From NCBI RefSeq assembly GCF_001937065.1, contig NZ_MOWR01000012.1, positions 1-44,343 on the forward strand: a DNA stretch of 44,343 nucleotides. The letters run 5' to 3'. Under the pieces are notes generated by a model, which was not told where the DNA came from, did not search any database, and saw only the letters and a program-made list of their open reading frames with translations. The stretch is from Streptococcus sp. 'caviae'. Lineage in GTDB: Bacteria > Bacillota > Bacilli > Lactobacillales > Streptococcaceae. Below, piece after piece: positions 40,105 to 44,343 of this stretch. The position numbers and the translations under genes are program-made. Numbering within the stretch: the first letter of the stretch is position 1; each line of letters starts with the position of its first letter.

Positions 40105-42492
40105 TTAGGATGCTCTGGCTGCTCTTTGCAAAGCAACTTTGCGTTTTCCAACCAGCAGGCTTAAAACAGCAAAGATAAGGAAAAATACTCCTAAAGCCAA
40201 AACCTGACTGCCGATTGTACCAGCCATTGAAATCGTTTCTCGCAAACCAGATACCGAGTAACTCATTGGTAAATAAGGATTAACGTCTTGGAAAAACTTA
40301 GCCGTTACATCAAGAGGATAGGTTCCCGCACTGGATCCTAATTGCAGCAGGAGCAAAATCAAGGAAGCAAAGGCACCAAATTTATCATGCCAGGTTACTA
40401 AAGCTGTTACCAGCGCCATAAAAGTGATACTTGTAAGAATCGTCAGGCCCAGAGTCCTGAGCTCAAAATTAGAAGTCAGACCTATCATACGAACGCCAAA
40501 ATAGAGGATAACGGCTCCTGCTACAGCAATTAAACCATTGACTGCAAGCTTTTGCTCAACCCATTCTTTAAGAGTTTTGGCCTTTTTGCCTGAAAGAGCT
40601 TCTCTAAAGATAGTGTTGGTTGACAGAGCCATGACCATCAGCGCTGCTGACATCATATAAGGCGCCATCCCTACTCCATTGTTCTTGACATGATCGTCAT
40701 CTCGATGCTTGATGGATACAGGACTTGCTAACGTTTTAGCATTTGGATCAGCAACTGCAACTAGGGACAGTTTGTTCTTGGCCTTTGACAAAGCTTTAGC
40801 AAGCTGGTCGGAGCCGCTTGACAGAGCTGTCAAATTCTTCGTCAGGGTATTGCTGCCCTCTGCTAACTTACCGGCTCCTGCAGAAATTTGATTGGCTCCG
40901 TTAGCCAACTGACTGGCTCCCGATGTTAACTGACTACTGTTTGCAGCCAAAGTATTAGCACCGTTATTAAGCGTTCCGACTGCATTGGTATAAGCTGTCA
41001 AGCCCTTAGACAGCGCAGCAGTCCCTGCTGACAGACCATTTCCAAGCAGATTGGCACCATTAGCTAAAGAACTGCTGGCCGGAATAATCTGTGACGTTAA
41101 AGCAGTATTGATTTGTGTCAATCCACTTGACAATGTTGTCAAGCTGCTAGAGGCACTCGGCAGAATTGCATTTGCTGTTTGTTTTAATTGAGCCAAGGCC
41201 GCCGTATTATTAGCAGCATTTTCTGATGCAGGCTGACTGTTTGGCAGTGAATTTTGAATATTTTGTACACTGGTCAAAATAGCATTTGCCTGAGAAACTG
41301 CCGCAGCACTTGGCCCTGTTGCTGAAGCTGCAGTTGAATTGCCTGTATTGGCTAAGGCAGAAGCAATTTCAGATTGATCCGCTGCAGACATCTTTTGATA
41401 AGCACTGGTTGCCTGCACCGCAGCCAGTGGATTCTGCTGACTGCCTGCTGCTGGCTGTGTCGTATTTGCCGAATTAACAATAGTTTGTGCTGCTGACGTA
41501 ATGGCTGATAGGTGGCTGCTGATATCAACATTGCTCGCTGTGGCTGCAGAAGCTCCGCTATAATTTTGAATAGCCGTATTGAGACTAGTTAAAGAAGCAA
41601 TCAGCTGGTTAATCTGCTGGCTTTGTTCTGCGGACAGACTGGTTTTGTTTGACAAGGCTGTCAATCCCTGATTGAGCTGATTGGCAGCTGTTACCAATTG
41701 CTGAATTTGACCTGACCCGTTGGTTAATTGGGTGACTCCTCCTAAAAGCTCTTGTGATTTGCTGTTCAGCTGGTTGGTTCCAGCAGCTAACTGCCCGACT
41801 CCTCCTGTATAGGTCTGCAGACCTGAGTACAGAGTGTCGGCCCCTTGATTAAAGGTTTGACTGGAGGTGGCCAAAGTTGCCAGATTGCTGCCAATCAGCT
41901 GGCTTCCTTTTTCCAGCTGCTTAGAGCCGCCTGCCAATTTTTGACTGGCAGTACCTGCCTCACCAAGACCTGTTTTTAAGCTTGACATACTCTTAAAAAG
42001 GGATTTTGTGTAGGTGCTGGTAATATTTTTTGAAACAGATTCTTTTAAGGTTTTGGCAGCTGTTTCGCTCATTTTGGAAGCAACGAAGCTATGCCCTTTG
42101 GAGGTTTGGTAGGGAATGGTGATTTGCTTGGGATCATCTGTCAAAACACTAGCTGCATTTTGGGATAGATCCTGCGGCAGTGTAATAATCATATAGTAAT
42201 CACCCTCTTGCAGTCCCTTTGCGGCCTTCTCACTGCTGACAAAGTGATAATCCAGATTTTTATTTTTGGCCATAGTGTCAACCATGTCCTGCCCAATTGT
42301 CATTTTTTTATTGCTGTAAGATGCCGGTTTATCTTCATTAACCACAGCAACCGGTAAGTCAGATACATGGCCGTAAGGATCCCACATCGAACTCAAAAAA
42401 ATAATATTATATAAAGCAGGAACAAGGGCTATCCCAACCATTGTAATCCAAAGCATAGGCTTTTTTAAGACTGCTTTTAATTCCGCTAACAT
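40105..42492 (-). CDS. YhgE/Pip-family membrane protein
   Basis: The 795-residue protein has one helix near the N-terminus (MLWITMVGIALVPALYNIIF), a large outer domain of about 590 residues rich in Ala, Ser, Asn and Gln with repeated LxxGxxxLxxG-type heptads, and five C-terminal helices. This is the layout of Pip (phage infection protein) and of EsaA-like proteins, part of the ABC-2-like membrane family. Cargo unknown. The start at 42492 is supported by AAAGGAGAG; the open frame reaches 26 codons further back. It is divergent from a TetR gene that probably represses it. Confidence 0.87.
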   Translation of the reverse strand: MLAELKAVLKKPMLWITMVGIALVPALYNIIFLSSMWDPYGHVSDLPVAVVNEDKPASYSNKKMTIGQDMVDTMAKNKNLDYHFVSSEKAAKGLQEGDYYMIITLPQDLSQNAASVLTDDPKQITIPYQTSKGHSFVASKMSETAAKTLKESVSKNITSTYTKSLFKSMSSLKTGLGEAGTASQKLAGGSKQLEKGSQLIGSNLATLATSSQTFNQGADTLYSGLQTYTGGVGQLAAGTNQLNSKSQELLGGVTQLTNGSGQIQQLVTAANQLNQGLTALSNKTSLSAEQSQQINQLIASLTSLNTAIQNYSGASAATASNVDISSHLSAITSAAQTIVNSANTTQPAAGSQQNPLAAVQATSAYQKMSAADQSEIASALANTGNSTAASATGPSAAAVSQANAILTSVQNIQNSLPNSQPASENAANNTAALAQLKQTANAILPSASSSLTTLSSGLTQINTALTSQIIPASSSLANGANLLGNGLSAGTAALSKGLTAYTNAVGTLNNGANTLAANSSQLTSGASQLANGANQISAGAGKLAEGSNTLTKNLTALSSGSDQLAKALSKAKNKLSLVAVADPNAKTLASPVSIKHRDDDHVKNNGVGMAPYMMSAALMVMALSTNTIFREALSGKKAKTLKEWVEQKLAVNGLIAVAGAVILYFGVRMIGLTSNFELRTLGLTILTSITFMALVTALVTWHDKFGAFASLILLLLQLGSSAGTYPLDVTAKFFQDVNPYLPMSYSVSGLRETISMAGTIGSQVLALGVFFLIFAVLSLLVGKRKVALQRAARAS

Positions 42493-42514
42493 TTTCTCTC
42501 CTTTTTGTACATCA

Positions 42515-42588
42515 TGTCTAAATATTTGATATAATAGATTATACTCATAAATAAGTATTTTACAAGACAAAAAACAAAATTTTAGACA
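42515..42588. promoter_or_regulatory. Shared promoter region of YhgE-type gene and tetR
   Basis: Inverted copies of TGTCTAAA (42515-42522) and TTTAGACA (42581-42588) flank the region, with an inner ATACT/AGTAT dyad at 42541-42558. On the minus strand TTGTAA and TATAAT with 16 bp between them fit the YhgE promoter; on the plus strand TATAAT lies at 42594-42599. Half-sites 66 bp apart could allow cooperative binding, but this is tentative. Confidence 0.4.
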
Positions 42589-42621
42589 GTGTGTATAATT
42601 TTGTTCAAAAGGAGTTTCGCC

Positions 42622-43179
42622 ATGACAAAATCTTTAAAAAAAGAAAAAACAAAACAAGCCTTAGAAGCAGCTATGGCTCATTTATTAGAAAAGGAAAGTT
42701 TTAACGACATTACAACAACTGAGTTGGCAAAAGCAGCCCATATCAGCCGCAGCGGTTTTTACACGCATTATAAAGATAAATATGAAATGATTGATATTTA
42801 CCAGCAGACGCTTTTCAGCAAATTGGAGTATATTTTTGATAAAAATTCCTCCAATCAGGAAGGAGCTATTTTGGAAGTCTTTGAGTTCCTCCATCGAGAG
42901 CCGCTTTTTGCAGCTCTGCTGTCTGAAAATGGAACTAAGGAAATTCAGGAATTTCTGAAGAACAAATTTCGGCTCTTAATCACTCAGGATTTGCAATTCG
43001 GTCTTTCAATCACCATCCAAAATAATTTCCAAAACAAAAATCTAACTGATGTCGAAAGGGAATATGGAACGATTTATATCATCAATGCCCTCTTTGGCGT
43101 CTGCCAAATGTGGATTGCCCGCGGTAAAGTTGAAAGCCCCGAACAGATGACAGATTTTATTATTAAAATGATGCATTAA
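42622..43179 (+). CDS. TetR-family transcriptional regulator
   Basis: The 185-residue protein has the helix-turn-helix FNDITTTELAKAAHISRSGF and YTHYKDKYEM (about 25-55). The C-terminal ligand domain is like that of regulators paired with YhgE genes. The start at 42622 has AAAAGGAG 7 bp upstream; the frame's earlier start (42589) lies inside the promoter. It likely represses the divergent gene. Confidence 0.92.
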   Translation: MTKSLKKEKTKQALEAAMAHLLEKESFNDITTTELAKAAHISRSGFYTHYKDKYEMIDIYQQTLFSKLEYIFDKNSSNQEGAILEVFEFLHREPLFAALLSENGTKEIQEFLKNKFRLLITQDLQFGLSITIQNNFQNKNLTDVEREYGTIYIINALFGVCQMWIARGKVESPEQMTDFIIKMMH

Positions 43180-43204
43180 CTTTCTAGATCTCTTTTTAAA
43201 GATC

Positions 43205-43239
43205 AAAAAACGCAAGAGAAGCTGTTTCTTGCGTTTTTT
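43205..43239 (+). terminator. Terminator after tetR
   Basis: The arms AAAAAACGCAAGA and TCTTGCGTTTTTT flank a 9-base loop. Confidence 0.93.
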
Positions 43240-43300
43240 ATAGTAACGAAGCACCCTTTCATCCTGTCACACCTGACTGGGTTGGCACCAATCAAATTAT

Positions 43301-43331
43301 AAAAGGCTGAAACGTACAGTTTCAGCCTTTT
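43301..43331 (-). terminator. Terminator of rpsD
   Basis: The arms AAAAGGCTGAAAC and GTTTCAGCCTTTT are perfect, 20 bp beyond the rpsD stop. Confidence 0.92.
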
Positions 43332-43350
43332 GATAATAGGTAATCCTATA

Positions 43351-43962
43351 TTAAAGCATTTTGTTGTAGTATTCAACGACAAGAGCTTCATTGATTTCCG
43401 GATTGATTTCATCACGTTCCGGAAGACGGGTCAGTGAACCTTCAAGTTTATCAGCATCAAAAGAAACAAATGCCGGACGTCCGACAACAGCTTCAACAGC
43501 TTCCAAAATAGCTGGAACCTTAGCTGATTTTTCACGAACTGAAATCACTTGACCTACTTCAACACGATAGCTAGGAATATCAACACGTTTGCCATCAACA
43601 AGAATATGACCGTGGTTTACAAATTGACGTGCCTGACGGCGAGTAGTTGCAAGACCTAAACGGTAGACAACATTGTCAAGACGGCGTTCAAGAAGGATCA
43701 TAAAGTTGAAACCGAGTGTTCCGCCTTTAACCTTAGTAGCCTGAACGAACAAGTTACGGAATTGTTTTTCACCAAGACCGTATGAGAAGCGCAATTTTTG
43801 TTTTTCAGCCAACTGCAAACCATACTCAGAAAGTTTTGAGCGATTGTTTGGACCATGCTGACCTGGTACATAGTTGCGGCGTGCCAATTCTTTACCTGTA
43901 CCTGTAAGAGACAAGCCAAGACGGCGAGATTGTTTCCATGATGGACCTGTATAACGTGACAT
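43351..43962 (-). CDS. rpsD: Small ribosomal subunit protein uS4
   Basis: The 203-residue primary 16S rRNA-binding protein has [18 protein letters not shown] at the start, and the S4 RNA-binding domain at about 93-155 ([40 protein letters not shown]). It is a single-gene unit, as usual in Firmicutes, with GGAGG at 43970-43974. No zinc-binding cysteines are present, so it is the C-minus form. Confidence 0.97.
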   Translation of the reverse strand: MSRYTGPSWKQSRRLGLSLTGTGKELARRNYVPGQHGPNNRSKLSEYGLQLAEKQKLRFSYGLGEKQFRNLFVQATKVKGGTLGFNFMILLERRLDNVVYRLGLATTRRQARQFVNHGHILVDGKRVDIPSYRVEVGQVISVREKSAKVPAILEAVEAVVGRPAFVSFDADKLEGSLTRLPERDEINPEINEALVVEYYNKML

Positions 43963-44176
43963 ATCATGTCCTCCTATAAAATAAAAATTTTGTAGGAAAT
44001 AACGTTTTGAGCAAACCTAATTCGTGCAGATGTCCTTCGCCTAAACAGCAAAGGTTACTGATAAAAGTTAGTAAGCCAATTTGAGCTGAAACAAAGTATG
44101 GATTCAGCGCAGTCAGCCACTGGGGACACCTGTTGACGAGCTTTATTTTGCTCTGCTGCTATTTCACACAAACGAT
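43963..44176 (-). ncRNA. Long rpsD leader, possible S4 autoregulatory RNA
   Basis: From the proposed promoter to the ATG there are about 200 nt without a gene. In Bacillus, S4 represses rpsD through a structured leader; a leader of this length fits a similar element. I did not verify the fold or the Rfam pattern, so this is inference from position and length. Confidence 0.4.
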
Positions 44177-44205
44177 AGTATAACACAGAAAAAAGGCTTT
44201 GTAAA
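44177..44205 (-). promoter_or_regulatory. rpsD promoter
   Basis: Read on the minus strand, TTTACA (44200-44205) and TATACT (44177-44182) have a 17-bp spacer. The -35 box lies in the loop and right arm of the terminator hairpin at 44187-44213. Confidence 0.7.
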
Positions 44206-44215
44206 GCCTTTTTCA
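44187..44215. terminator. Terminator upstream of rpsD
   Basis: The arms AAAAAGGCTTT and AAAGCCTTTTT around a GT loop, with A and T runs on both sides. It probably ends a transcript from beyond the window; it also overlaps the rpsD promoter. Confidence 0.75.
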
Positions 44216-44343
44216 TAATGAATCATTCCCGTAGTTAGTTTTTTGTCCGATTTGTTATGGTTCGATGGAAGATAGTAATGGTATTTCCGTATTCTTAACA
44301 GTTAGTACACGATATGCAATGATAACATTTCTTACAAAAGCAA

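Noticed and set aside
39951..40178. 75-codon plus-strand ORF between the HAD and YhgE genes
   Set aside because: It starts within the terminator T-run and runs into the 3' end of the opposite gene; no ribosome site.
40860..42000. Repetitive sequence that could suggest a repeat array
   Set aside because: The repeats are degenerate codons for the Ala/Asn/Gly-rich heptads of the YhgE-type protein; there are no uniform repeats and spacers, so it is not a CRISPR.
43240..43300. Possible tRNA-like segment between tetR and rpsD
   Set aside because: No cloverleaf arms, no TTC-A loop and no CCA-type end can be fitted.

Overview
The window is a low-to-moderate GC Firmicutes chromosome segment. Gene content and order point to Streptococcus: hisS next to divergent rpmF-rpmG at one end, then rarA, a four-gene opuC operon, a CcpA-type cre in front of a semialdehyde dehydrogenase, ilvD, a MIP18/DUF59 gene, a TDT transporter, a YhgE/Pip protein with a TetR regulator, and rpsD at the other end. 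From memory the backbone order resembles mutans-group streptococci; this is inference, because no database was searched.

Layout. 1-127: the 5' end of an IS3-family element cut by the window edge. 0.25-2.3 kb: hisS (minus) and rpmF-rpmG (plus). 2.4-9.5 kb: an accessory stretch with an HtpX-like protease, the 3' remnant of another IS3-family element, two ArsR-related regulators divergent from an MFS exporter, a MazEF toxin-antitoxin pair, a lone tyrosine recombinase and a 34-codon ORF. 9.5-13.3 kb: a PTS EIIBCA and YdjC/ChbG deacetylase operon divergent from an AraC regulator. 13.3-18.2 kb: redox genes with HxlR and MerR regulators around a 622-residue protein that looks like a phage DNA polymerase with its catalytic motifs altered. 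18.3-20.5 kb: a frameshifted Crp/Fnr-like regulator, a membrane-anchored esterase, and a decayed second copy of the 4.8-7.2 kb exporter-regulator/mazF segment. 20.6-22.5 kb: arsR, an ArsP-type permease, a small thioredoxin-like protein and a wrecked arsC. 22.5-25.1 kb: membrane proteins and an FNR-type reductase under a TetR regulator with two matching operators. 25.2 kb to the end: mostly conserved backbone.

The genes form many small regulator-target units, usually divergent, and several have visible operators: the AraC repeats, HxlR dyad, MerR 19-bp-spacer promoter, Crp/Fnr palindromes, ArsR palindromes and TetR palindromes. The strongest novelty candidates are the degenerate phage-polymerase homologue (14879-16747), the decayed duplicate locus (20080-20440), the arsenic-type operon with a broken arsC (20657-22480), and the frameshifted regulator whose two operators remain intact (18317-19026).
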